Source of the DNA: Antedon mediterranea
Taxonomy: Eukaryota > Echinodermata > Crinoidea > Comatulida > Antedonidae
Direction: 5' to 3'
Assembly (NCBI RefSeq): GCF_964355755.1
Contig: NC_092672.1
Location: forward strand, 23,372,501-23,436,500
DNA: 64,000 nucleotides
Positions 47,524 to 58,984 of this stretch are shown here, piece by piece. The notes under the pieces are model-generated. The model was not told where the DNA came from. It saw only the letters and a program-made list of their open reading frames with translations, and ran no database searches. How positions within the stretch are numbered: the stretch's first letter is position 1; each line of letters begins with the position of its first letter. Position numbers and translations under genes: made by a program.

Positions 47524-47622
47524 CATGGTTGGACAGCTTTGCATTCAGCAGCAGCTCATGGACACACAGCCTGCTGCAGCCTGCTGTTGAATGCAGGAGC
47601 AGGTATCAATCTATCAAACAAA
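47524..47622 (+). CDS. Coding exon 4, ankyrin module type B
   Basis: 33 codons between CATATTATAG and GTAAGT, phase 0/0. Landmarks: HGWTALHSAAAHGHTA (helix 1), CCSLLLNAGAGIN (helix 2 and the GAGIN version of GADVN), LSNK. The type-B signature CCSLL.NAGAG is shared only with the exon at 63590. It sits near the right end of block B1 (42823-47934). The intron to exon 3 is 26.3 kb and contains two dead ankyrin exons (28574 and 36973), so this gene formerly had, or could have had, more modules here. Confidence 0.85.
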
Positions 47623-47934
47623 GTAAGTCATCTTCATTAATATTCATTGTCATTTTTAAATATATAACATTTTATATTTTAAACATAATGATGTTTTGGG
47701 TAATAATATTTAATGTATAAAACTCCATTGATGCTGAAATTGGCATAATTTGAAGATCACTATATTTTTTTCTCTGATATTTAGTCATGAAAATTGCTAT
47801 GACACTACATTAACATTTTGTCATGTATTTCCATTGAACAATTAAAACAATGAAAATGATAGTGCCAATTTTAAACTACACCAACATGCTATGCATAATT
47901 GAAATATATCATCCTTATTACAAAGTGTTGATAT

Positions 47935-50800
47935 ACAGTAATTTAAACAGTATTATGAACACTACAATTTTTAAAAATTCTAATTTTTCTTTAGATCAAT
48001 TTTGTATATCTTAAAAGTTCATTTTTTAACAATATTTTTTAATAACTTTTGAAACACTATGATTCTACCTGTATATCACATAGAGGTACAAATGATCAAA
48101 GATGCTAGTTGATAGACATATAGACTGTATTCATTTACTTTATAATTATCATCATACTCATTTGCCATACTCTCCTTTATTCCTTTCAACAACATCACCA
48201 CCAACTCCAACCACCTACTGGTTTTAGTCACCAAGGATGATGATGCAGAATTTGGTTGAGCGCTAAAGTGATCTTTTATTACACACCCACATTATAGTTC
48301 TTTTTTATTAGGTTGTAATTAATTATTTTTTCCATACAATATAAGATACAGATAGTATATCTGCCACTTATCTTTTATCTATCTTTATTTATTTATTCTT
48401 TCTTTATACTCAGAATTACTTTTTTAAAGTGACACATCTAAAAACAACAATAAAACTGAAATAGTGGTACAAATATAATTTGTTTATTTACCGTACCTAG
48501 GTTTTAACAAATCACCTTACATAATAATTACAGTATCAAACCACCATTACAATGTCATACAAAATTTGTAAAAATAAACAAATCATCATTAGCATAACTA
48601 GGTGCAATATTTTTAGTCTATTGAAAATAATGTTTCTTTTTTAAACATTTATTTAAATATACATACACGTCACATAGTAAATTATAGTTAACAAAAAATA
48701 GTGACATTGTTTAACACTAAATAACTAAGAAACACAAGAAACCAGCTGAACTAGACTTAAATGTTCATACAAGCATGTAACAAGTTCAGAGTGTATCCAA
48801 CATTTAACATTATGAAATATTTTAGACCACTGACAATGATGATCACCAGTGCTTTGCAAAGTCTGCAGTTTCTGTAATTATTCATTCATATTTATCTCCA
48901 TCATCCAACATTATCAAACAAAACTGTTTTGAGGATAAGCATAGCTATATGTAAGGTTCAACTTTAATAATTTTAAAAAGTTTTACACACAACACAAATA
49001 AGTAAAGCTTTCCCAGTTTATTCAAAGTATACATTTAACAATACATAATATTTATTTCTACTGATACTGTACAAGCAATGCTAAATACTACTAAAGCTTA
49101 ATAATAAACTACATTTGGCCTCTTGGGGGCTACCACTCATATGACATCGCTGTATTAAAGGTCCAGTGTGTTGTCACAGGAGCCAGTAAATCAAATTGTT
49201 GTTATTAAGTATATCGGAAGGATGTAAGTGACATCCGTTAGGTAAATTGTGGAATTTGGGGGCAAAATAATTCCCCAGAATTATACCAGCCAAATGAGCG
49301 AATAGCATGAGTAACATATGAGTTAGCGCCTGTGTTGAAGTTAGGTGTTGGATGATGCCGGGGGATGGCTGGGTGGGAAGATTGAAAAGTTTGTACAACT
49401 ATTAAATGGTTAATTTAACAATGAAGTGTGCTATTATGCATCTTAGTAAACAACTAAAATACTCTGAATTCCCATTGGTTGCCAATTAGAAATGTGCCTA
49501 TCCTACATTTTGTGGTTCCACTATTAGATACCCGTTGGAATATAGAAATACATTGTCAATTACTGTGGTTGGAACTTTAATTACCTGTAGAAACAATATA
49601 CCATTCATCATAAAACTTCTGTAACTCTGAAATCTACCCACGTTATATACCACATCCTTAGTTAAAAAGAAAGTACTTGTGCTCTGTATAAACTATAATT
49701 TATTACTTTAAATTTCCTTTAACATTTTCTAACATTAATGTTAAAAGATTACTTTTAAAAGAACTTATATAGACAAATTTCAAATTTCAGTACAAGCTAT
49801 TTAACTATTTAAAAAATAAATATGCCAAGTTATATTTTAATCAATGGATGTAAATGACTTTGCATTATATAAATGTATTACAATTGTTTATAAACTCTTC
49901 ATTTTTGTAGCACAAATAATATTGACTTTGATTTATCCTTGTTTCAGTTGGATGGTCCTACCTTTTCAATAGAATTACATTCATTTTCACAGAGTAAATT
50001 AAAATTTATCTCCTTTAAAATTAAATTCAATAAACTTTATCCCATAACAATTTTCCTATGAATAAATAGATGGAATTATTCTTAGTTTATTGATTTGATT
50101 CAAACCAATTTCATACACATTTACACATCCAGAAATATTCTGTTCATTTTACTACTATTATACAATTCATTTATTAGCTTTGTTATGGGTTTAACAAGCT
50201 AAATTCTGTAAATAGTCAAAGGCAAAAAATGTCTTAATAGGCAAACAATTTCTATTAATCATACATCCTAATAATCTATCCATAATTGTTTCATAATATC
50301 ACATACTAATTTTGATTGTTATTGTGCTACAATAAAGTTCAAATTACACAGTAAAATCTCTATTCTTTTGTACATAAATGATAGAGAGGCACTTTAAACA
50401 AAATTGGAAAATAAACGGTGTTGTAAAGAATATTATCAGATGACTATAATATAGATAATATAACGTTACGTTTCTGGTGTTTTTATGGTCAAATTTTTAT
50501 TTTTGTTTTATTGTTTATTGTGGCTAGAACTACACTGTTTCCTTCGCTAGGCTGATCCTAATGCTAATCCTAATGCTACTACTGTTCACATGATTATCAT
50601 GGAACGATATGTCCCCCACCTTCAAATGAATAACCTTATTTTTTCTCATAAAACCAAATAAAGAAAGCACTAGATCAAGCATTTAATAAAAATGTTATAC
50701 CTGCATTTTCTTACGCACAACGCCTTTGCACCTACGCTTAGCACCTTCCAATATCATGTGCAATTACACTTGCGTTATTGTCTTCTTCTTCTAGACTGCA
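47935..50800. other. Intron DNA, nothing recognised
   Basis: AT-rich sequence. The ORF at 49174-49398 (minus) has no known motif. No element borders or RNA genes seen. Confidence 0.4.
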
Positions 50801-51950
50801 ATCATGTTCCCATTTAATACTGAAATATGGAGATTCAATCCTGGAATAGCACCATTCACCATCACAACCAAATACGACTTAGCATTTGTTCAACATTATC
50901 GACTCCATAACTCAATTAACCATTTAGTAGGTAGCCTAACCAATACGGTTCCTGCCACAATCATCCAGTTTATGGGCGCTTGGTCTGTGGCTGTAGCCAT
51001 TCAGTTTTCCTTAGTCATTTGACTTAACCATTCCCAATTGGCAATTGGTAAGCGTCTATACGCAAACAACACTGAGCTACTAAACCGAGGAATCTTAAAA
51101 TTATCAAAAGTGAGTGGACCCCAAATGGCATTCCAAATAATAGAAAAAATCTTATTCATAAAAATCTATCTCCCTGCTGAGCAGATCAGCCTCCCAATTG
51201 CGCTCTCTATACACCCATTGGACGTCTCTGAATAAATTTTTTCGCAAAGCTCTAAAGCCAACTGATTCAAGTCTTCATGCATGCTACCTTTCCTACAAAT
51301 TAAAACAACACCTCTGTTATCTGTAAATATTTTAATTTGTTTCTCTTTTAAGTTAGGAGCAAATGCTTGCAATGCCAATAACACACCTTTCAGTTCTCTC
51401 CACGTACAGCTTCTGACTGACTAATGCTGATTCCAGCCGAGACAAACTGCAAACGGTCATAGACCTCGCTCCACAATTCACTCCACTAGCGTCAGTAAAT
51501 GTAATTGAATAATCAAAAAAATATTTTGCTTCCAGAAAAATATCTCCTCAATAACTAGACCCCCACTCGCTGTAGTAATAAAATGCCACAACTTGAGAAA
51601 GGGAAATTATCTTCCCCACTAGCCTCACTAAATCTCTGGACCTATATAGTGAGGGAAACCCTGATTGACCTCTAATAAACCCAATCCAGCCATAGCCAGG
51701 TTACAACCGGACTTAGATCCTATATTGATTTTTTGACGTTTTAACAATGTTAGAGACTTTAGTACATGCGGCATGGGAACCTCTCTTACCAACCATCGTC
51801 CAAAAATACTAGGATCCAATACATCACTAATAGGTGAAGAACCTTTATAAAATCCTTGAATACGATAAATGGTTGAATCAAGACTATTCCACTTATATTT
51901 GGGGTAAAACATTATTTTTTTGTTTAAAATAATTGCCAAACTCTGCAATC
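50800..51950 (-). pseudogene. DIRS/Ngaro-like retroelement RT–RNase H remnant
   Basis: On the minus strand, in order, are a connection-like LVGKIISLSQVV (about 51630-51590), RNase H motifs FTDASGVNCGA (about 51499-51467), WRELKGVLLALQAFAP (about 51398-51350, catalytic Glu) and IKIFTDNRGVVLICRKGS (about 51327-51274, catalytic Asp), and then IWNAIWGPLTFDNF (about 51147-51105), which resembles the region after RNase H in DIRS-type elements. Motif order and the GKIIS plus TDN.GVV...KGS spacing suggest DIRS or Ngaro rather than Gypsy. The frame is broken several times, so it is dead. No tyrosine recombinase was found. The 106-residue ORF at 51628-51948 lies just upstream and may be part of it. Confidence 0.6.
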
Positions 51951-52516
51951 CTCCAAAAACATAGTAAACCTCATTTAACCAACATAAAAGTGATTGAATC
52001 AGTAGTGCAAACTCACTTGGTTTGTCAATTAAAAAAAAACAATTTAAATATATTTTTTTTTTAACTAATTATTTTGCCATAAAGCATTATTGTTTGGTTT
52101 AAAAAAATAATTGCCAAACCTTCACTCTTGGATTAAACGGGACGTAATTACCAGCCCAAACAATGTTACAGTACTGTATAATTAAAACATTTTATTTTAA
52201 TTTCTTTAGAATACTAATATATTTAGATATTTTATTTGATAAAAATTGTTGGCAGCCAATAATCCAATTAAAGACCAAGGAATGATACTTCACTTACTAA
52301 TTTTCCATCGAAAAAAATATAACAATTGTTGTGTGTAAGTTTATATCTAATACAATTTGTTTAATAATAATTGGTTTGTAGTGAACCATTCACTAGCTTA
52401 CTTAACTCTAAACTTAGTAAAAAGTTCAACAAGAAATCAATATTGTTATTAAAATAAAATAAAGTTGTATTGTATCATCTGCATAAAAAAGGTTGTCTGG
52501 AAGATTTACTAATTAT
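51951..52516. other. Intron DNA
   Basis: AT-rich stretch without a gene. The ankyrin exon expected just upstream of the intron copy at 52517 is absent here. Confidence 0.45.
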
Positions 52517-54783
52517 TAATTTAGCTGACAATACACTACTGTAGTATCCATGTTATACTATTGTAGTTATATTATAATAATACCAATTCTCGTAACAAAC
52601 ATATTTTAAATATATCTTGTACATTCTTAAAATGAATAGAATAACACAATACTGGTGTGTGTATATAGGTCAGTATAGAAATGATGAATATTATAAGTTA
52701 TAAACACATGCGTAATAACTTATTTTCTTCTTTTTTTACAAATTCTCATACTATTCTGATTAAATTTGCAATCAAATTTATTTATTAAGAACATGTATCT
52801 TCAAGTTACTTGTTTACACACTGTTATACCATAACATTAATATGTGTATTAAATAATATACACATTTATTTTTCATAATTCATTGCCGAATGCTCCTTTA
52901 GAAATAAAGTGTGAAATTAATTTTACACCACAGTTTTTAAATATTTTTGCTATTGATTATTATAATTTAACTACTCTGTAAAATAAAAAATGCTGATAGC
53001 ATACACCTCAATCATCAAAGTTTGTAAAGTTAAATGGTATTATAGTCAGTATGTTTTTATAAATTGATAACATTCAATAGAATACTCATAACACTTTTCA
53101 TAGCATAAACTTCTTTTGAATATTTAACTGTATTTTAGTATTATTAGGCAGGTTGGAAAATAGGAATAACATTTGTTGATATAAGTTTTTAAAAAAATGA
53201 ACAATGAATATAAATCACGTCTATCATCAACCTTCACCTTGATTCCTTTGCTCTTTGTATTTTGAGGATATTTCTAGATTAAAATGATATATCTATGCTG
53301 AAATGAAAGATGGTGAGGATTACTTTTGATAGAAGGGCTCTAGTCTTACCTAAAATTAGAGCAAATACATAAGCCCATCCCACCATAATAATATTATGAT
53401 AAAATATATATTACATACAGTATACACACACATATATTATACAAAATTTCATATTTTTGGTGGTATATTGTTCTGTATTATTTTGAAGATCCTAAGTTGT
53501 TTAAATTTAACCAATGGCAGCATATCATAGTTAAAATTATTTGAGTTGCTCCTACAGCCTTGTGTTAAATGTTTGTTGGAACCATTGTTATAATTTGAAG
53601 TCTTTTGGTTTAGGAACCAAATTCAAGGCTATTAGTATTCAATTATATTAGCTTGCTACTCATATATCTTTGTCATTTTTAGTCGCGTGGAAGCGACTCT
53701 ATAGTTCACTATGTCGGTCGGTCGGTCGGTCGGTCTGTCGGTCTGTCGGTCCGGTATCACTATGCGTTTTATCGCTTTCTGACCTTATCTTGATATCAGT
53801 TTAATCTAGCTAGGTCAATTTTTCACAGTATATTCCTTATGGCCAGGAATCGATGTGGTTATGTTTTCACGGTGTGCAATAAAAAATTACGCGGTCTACG
53901 CACGATTTAACGAAATCACGTTTGTAATCATATCTTCACAACCATGAATCACAATTAAATAAAATTTGGTACTCATAAATTTCAGGGCATAAATCATCAT
54001 ATGGCAATACAATTACGTGTGTAGCGCATGTAACGCATGCGTACGCGCGCTTAAAATTTTCAAAATTTATTTTCGATGAAATAAGAGTACGTTTCAGGCA
54101 ATTTTAAGTGTTTACAAAATTGCCATGAGTGCGCATATTTTTGCACGCGCACTACGCGTTAAATGTTATTGCGCACTCTTTTTGCCCGATTTCTGTTTTC
54201 TTGACTTACTTTTCAACTCGAAATTACGTTATACGAGAACGTCAAAAGTGACAGGCTACGCACGTGTAAATTAAAAAAATATAAATGTTTTTTAACATTT
54301 CAACATTTTTAAACATGTTTAGTAATTTCGGTCAGTATACTGTAGTTCACTATGTCGGTCGGTCGGTCTGTCTGTCGGTCGGTCTGTCTGTCGGTCTGTC
54401 TGTCGGTCCGGTATCACTATGCATTGTAGCACGTGACTTAATGGCTGTTGGCCTTGTTTGGTTAAATTTAGCTATTTTAGGGCTTTCAACAATCTACAAT
54501 ACAACATTTACATTTTTATGGACTAATTAAAATACAATATTATTTGGCTTTTCAAAATCTACAGTATTCTAGCTAATTTTGGGGGTTTTTTTGTGTTAAA
54601 CAGTTTATGAGAAAAAAATTGCTTTAATCGATTGAAGCTTATTACACTAACATTATTGTGGTTATATTCAAGAAATTGCAAATGACAAGGCAATTAAATT
54701 AGTTTAACAATACATTGATAAAGGTACACACAAGTGTAGCCAACATTTCTTGTGTACTGTAAGCCACATTTAAATTTCTACAT
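52517..54783 (+). repeat. Cassette intron, exon-less third copy
   Basis: Colinear with the intron after coding exon 3 (21340-22113 and 27270-28105) and after exon 5 (56880-58980), starting at TAATTTAGCTGACAATACAC and ending at ACATTTAAATTTCTA. The upstream part with the coding exon and the 150-bp tandem repeat is missing. An insertion occupies 53684-54455. Confidence 0.85.
53684..54455. mobile_element. Insertion with two GTCG/GTCT-rich arrays
   Basis: About 770 bp break the phrase GTCATTTTT...TGGTTAAATTTAGC that is continuous at 27630 and 58608. Two direct segments (53695-53765 and 54341-54420) share TAGTTCACTATGTCGGTCGG, a run of GTCG/GTCT units and TCCGGTATCACTATGC. The interior has ACGCGCGC-like alternating words. 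The type is unknown; the paired segments could be terminal direct repeats. Confidence 0.6.
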
Positions 54784-55271
54784 AATGCATTGCTCTATAG
54801 TTCTAAATTACGACGGTGAACCTCGCTCTTCAATATTATTTTGAATTATACTAAATTGTTTAATCTATAAATGAAAGGAAAACCATTTCTTATATAGTAG
54901 TTTTCATTCATTCATTTATTTTGAATCCCATGAATTATTAACAAATAATTACATACTGTACATCTATTTAATATGTATTTTTGTTTATGTGCATACTGTA
55001 GTAGGCTAGATAATAAGCAGCACTTAGCACGATCAATTGATTGTCTACAAGATTCCAATTGTACAACTCTGTCAATAACCAATGCTAATTACATATAATT
55101 CAAGCATTCAATTTGTTATCAAGCAATAGATAACAAATTTGATACATAGCAAAGCAGAATTGTTTCTATGAATTAAAATGTACCACATATTAACTTAATT
55201 GTGGAGTAGCTTTGTGTCACATAATACAACTATTCTATTGATCAGGTTTTTCAGTCACATACTATCTCTCT
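54784..55271. other. Unique spacer between cassette copies
   Basis: AT-rich, no gene. It separates the exon-less copy from the complete second cassette. Confidence 0.45.
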
Positions 55272-56626
55272 GGGTTAGCTACAGAATACTAGGGCCATTT
55301 TCTTTACACAGTGACATGTCGTAATAATTGGGCCTAGGCCTATGTTAAATCTTAGCATGGAAATATAGATTTTGCATATATTTTTTTATGTTTACGTCGG
55401 TGTATTTATAATTCGCTAAGCCAAGGTAGGATTAAATAATTTAGCGTAAGCCTAGGCCGCCAAAACTAGACTCCACTCTGATGTCGATTCGGCGCACCAT
55501 GTCGTCTTGTCCGGCTAAATTAGGCTAACCACTAAAATGTGTCGTCTCCTACTAGGTCTAGCCTAGGTAGGATTTTTAGGCGGCGCCGATTTTAATTAGT
55601 GAACAGTACATTGTTAATTTGCATTGTCCATGCATTTTCTAAAAAGGCGAAGACAATTTAGTCAGGTTGCTTAGCACTTTTTTTGTACACTTTGTGACAA
55701 AAGCACCAAACTTGGCAGAAACCTTCTTTAGGACCTAACAATTCTAGAAGGGTGCCCAAAAATTCGAACAATTTAATAACGTCATTTTGACCATGCCCTT
55801 TTTTAATATATTATGTAGCTATGTAAAAATATTTAAAAAATATAAATTACATAAATATGTCAAGTTTGGTATCAAATCATAGCTTATGACATGTAAAATA
55901 CCTCTAACATGAGGAAAATATAGTTTCACAATATGACGTCATAAAAGCCACACCCAATATACTGTATACATAACTTCGTGAAAAAATTTAAGAAATAAAT
56001 AAATATGGCAAGTTTAGTATCAAATTATAGCTTAATAGATGTACAATACCACTTACATGAGGAAAATATAATTTCACAATATAATGACGTCATAAAAGCC
56101 ACACCCATTATATACTACATAACTTTGTCTACCGCTATCCAACTTATGTGAGAAATAAATGTGATGTGCACATGGTGATGATGATATTTGGGCATAGAGC
56201 ACACTTTTTTAGTCAAACTTATGTAGTGATAGTGTAGACATAGCTTAAGATTGACAGAAAGATAAACCGCAACAGGCCTAGAACATGAATTTTAAACTGC
56301 CCGGTGATATACTGAAATAAAATTAATTATAGATGATATAGTTAGTATACTGTAATCTGTTTAATATTTCAGAATATAAGTATACCGTGATCATGAGCAT
56401 AAGAATAAAAAAAAACAATACATTTTACAATGCTTTGTAGAAATAATAATTTAAAATTGATTGTTGTTTTTAGGAAAATTATTTTAAACATTGAAAAAAT
56501 ATTAATTTATTAATATAAATTAAGGATATTTATAAGATTATTAATATTAGTCATTTTTTGTGTGTTAGATATTAAGGAATATGATGTACATTTTTTGTAA
56601 CTTTGTTTATTTAATATTTTCAATAG

Positions 56627-56725
56627 AATGGCAATACAGCCTTAATGTATGCTGCTGATGTAGGTAATACAACCATCTGCCAACTGGTCTTAGATGGTGG
56701 AGCTGATGTCAATATGCAGAATAAG
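56627..56725 (+). CDS. Coding exon 5, ankyrin module type A copy
   Basis: 33 codons between TTTTCAATAG and GTAAGT, phase 0/0. The peptide reads NGNTALMYAADVGN, then TTICQLVLDGGADVN and MQNK. It is the duplicate of the exon at 21091, with replacements D/N, R/N, A/V and I/T at module positions 1, 3, 12 and 16 and one silent change. The adjacent intron strands differ from those of exon 3 at only about three bases in the first 113 downstream and by one small indel in about 110 upstream. Both splice sites are preserved, so the copy looks functional. Confidence 0.83.
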
Positions 56726-57989
56726 GTAAGTCATACACACAGTTTATAACATTAATTTAACCTTCAGTGAAACAAATCAATAAATTTAAACTATTGTTTT
56801 TAGAATTTAGATGACTACCAGTATTATAAGACTTTAGGAAAATCATAGATATTATATAATATCTTATGGGAAGATCAATTTAGTTTGTAGTTATATTATA
56901 ATAATACCAATTCTCATAACAAACATATTTTAGATATATTGTACATTCTTAAAATGAATAGAATAACACAATACTGGTGTGTGTATATAGGTCAATAAAG
57001 AAATGATGAATATTATAAGTTATAAACACATGTGAAATAACTTATTTTCTCCTTTTTTACAAATTCTCATACTATTCTGATTAAATTTGCAATCAAATTT
57101 TTTTATTAAGAACATGTATACTTCAAGTTACTTGTTTACACACTGTTATACCATAACATTAATATGTGTATTCAATAATATGTTATACAAATTTATTTTC
57201 CATAATTCATTGCCGAATGTGCTTTAGAAATAAAGTGTGAAATGAATTTTACACCAAAGTTTTTAAATATTTTTGCTATTGATTATTAATTTAACTACTG
57301 TACTGTAAATAAAAAATGCTGATAGCATACACCTCAATCATCAAAGTAAAGTTAAATGGTATTATATTCAGTATGTTTTTATAAATTGATAACATTCAAT
57401 AGAATACTCATAACACTTTTCATAGCATAAACTTCTTTTGAACATTAACTTATTTTAGTATGAGGCAAGTTAGATGATTTGTCAAGTTGTATTTTTTTTA
57501 AATAGCACTAATAATAGTTGATATGATATGAGTTAAAAAAAAAAATTAAGTTGTCTATCATCAACCCTCACCTTAATTCCTTTGCTCTTTATATTTTAAG
57601 GATATTTCTAGATTAAAATGATATATCTATGCTGAAAAGTTGTAAGGGTTACTTTTGGTAGAATTAGGGCTGTTCTTACCTAAAATTAGAGCAATTAATA
57701 CATAAGCCCATAACACCATAATAATATTATGACAAAATATATATTACATATACACACACATATATTATACAAAATTTCATATTTTTGGTGGTATATTGTT
57801 CTGTATAATTTTGAATATCCTAAGTTGTTTAAATTTAACCAATGGCAGCATATCATAGTTAAAATTATTTGAGTTGCTCTTACAGCCTTGTGTTAAATGT
57901 TAGTTGGAACCATTGTTATAATTTAAAATCTTTTGGTTTAGGAACCAAATTCAAACCTATTAAATTCCATTGATTTGCTACTCATATAT

Positions 57990-58600
57990 TGTAATATAAC
58001 GATATACTTTTATATTTAAGAAATTGACCTTTGTATCAGAATTTAAATAAGTTCACAAACTTGACCCAGAAAGTCCAGAGGAGAGTTTGTCCAGATGTTT
58101 TAATGACCATTTAGTTTATAATAGAATCCCTAAAGAAAACACTTAGCTTTATTTTGTGACTGTTCCCATCGTAAAACAATTAGATATTGACAGTTTTAAG
58201 CAGAGATTCGACAGGGCCAATTCATCATTGTAACCTCCCCAGATAAGATCAATCACTCCCACTTAAACACCCCTGGATCAACTTAGGACCAATCGTTACC
58301 CTCACAGATTACGTAGTGACATATGCAAATGAACCGAAGCCAATATACTCCCAAGTTTCAGAAGGGCCCAGACACACCTCACAGCCACTTCTTCAGAAGA
58401 ACATCTACACCTTACAGCCACCTCACGGAGCACACACCTTACAGCCACTTCTTCAGAAGCAGCATCACTGATCCTCCGTTCCCTATCTATACTTATAGTT
58501 GTATATTGTACTGAAGTATTATACTGAATAAACAATATGTATTACGACAGTTAAGCGAGTAAGAGTCTTCATTAGTACCTCAACACAACATTATATTACA
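57990..58600 (+). mobile_element. Solo LTR, 611 bp
   Basis: It begins TGTAATATAA and ends TTATATTACA, with ATAT directly repeated on both sides (57986-57989 and 58601-58604). The paralogous intron at 27615-27640 has a single CATATATTTTTGTC, confirming the ends. A poly(A) signal AATAAA (58527-58532) follows a TATACT-rich stretch, and a U5-like tail GTAAGAGTCTTCATTAGTAC precedes the 3' end. A CCTCACAGCCACTTCTTC-like word repeats at 58378-58460. The complete internal region was lost, as after LTR–LTR recombination. The superfamily was not determined; a 4-bp duplication fits Gypsy-like elements. Confidence 0.75.
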
Positions 58601-58984
58601 ATATTTTTGTCATTTTTTGGTTAAATTTAGCTATTTTAGGGCTTTCAACAATCTACAACATTTACATTTTTATTGGCTAATTAAAATACAATATGTAGCT
58701 ATTTTTTGGTTTTCAACAATCTACAACATTCTTTTTTTATGGGCTAATTAAAATAATACAGTATCTAGCTATTATTCGGATTTTCAACATCTACAGTATT
58801 CTAGCTAATTTTGGGTTATTTAAAACTGATTGTAAATTGCTAAAGGCCACATAACAAACAAAACTTGTTTAGCGTCCCCTGCCCTCCCAGATTTTTGGCT
58901 TTCCTCTGGTGTAATTTTTTTTGTGTGTTAAACAGTTTATGAGAAAAAATTGCTTTAATTGATTGAAGCTTAACACTAACATTA

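Larger units (their letters stand above)
42823..47934 (+). repeat. Duplicated block B, copy 1
   Basis: Starts at TGATTATTTTGCTTTTTATT and is colinear with 58985-64000 throughout, including the type-B coding exon. Copy-specific differences are a SINE (44901-45235) and extra 66-bp units (46290-46520) in this copy, and an additional stretch (62760-62940, 63310-63550) in the other. The right end lies at or beyond 47934 because the window cuts the partner. Confidence 0.9.
55272..58984 (+). repeat. Duplicated cassette, left part, copy 2
   Basis: Colinear with 19385-22113 plus 27266-28000 and contains coding exon 5. It lacks the 5.15-kb TIR element but has a solo LTR (57990-58600). At about 58980 homology switches abruptly to block B (42823 onward), skipping the sequence equivalent to 28000-42820. 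Confidence 0.88.

Noticed and set aside
54285-54530. ORF with Val-Gly/Ser-Val repeats
   Set aside because: Direct translation of the GTCG/GTCT microsatellite.
58150-58232. LINE ORF tail (DIDSFKQRFDRANSSL then stop)
   Set aside because: It lies inside a unit with TG...CA ends, a 4-bp duplication and a poly(A) signal, so a solo LTR explains the region better; the resemblance is probably chance.
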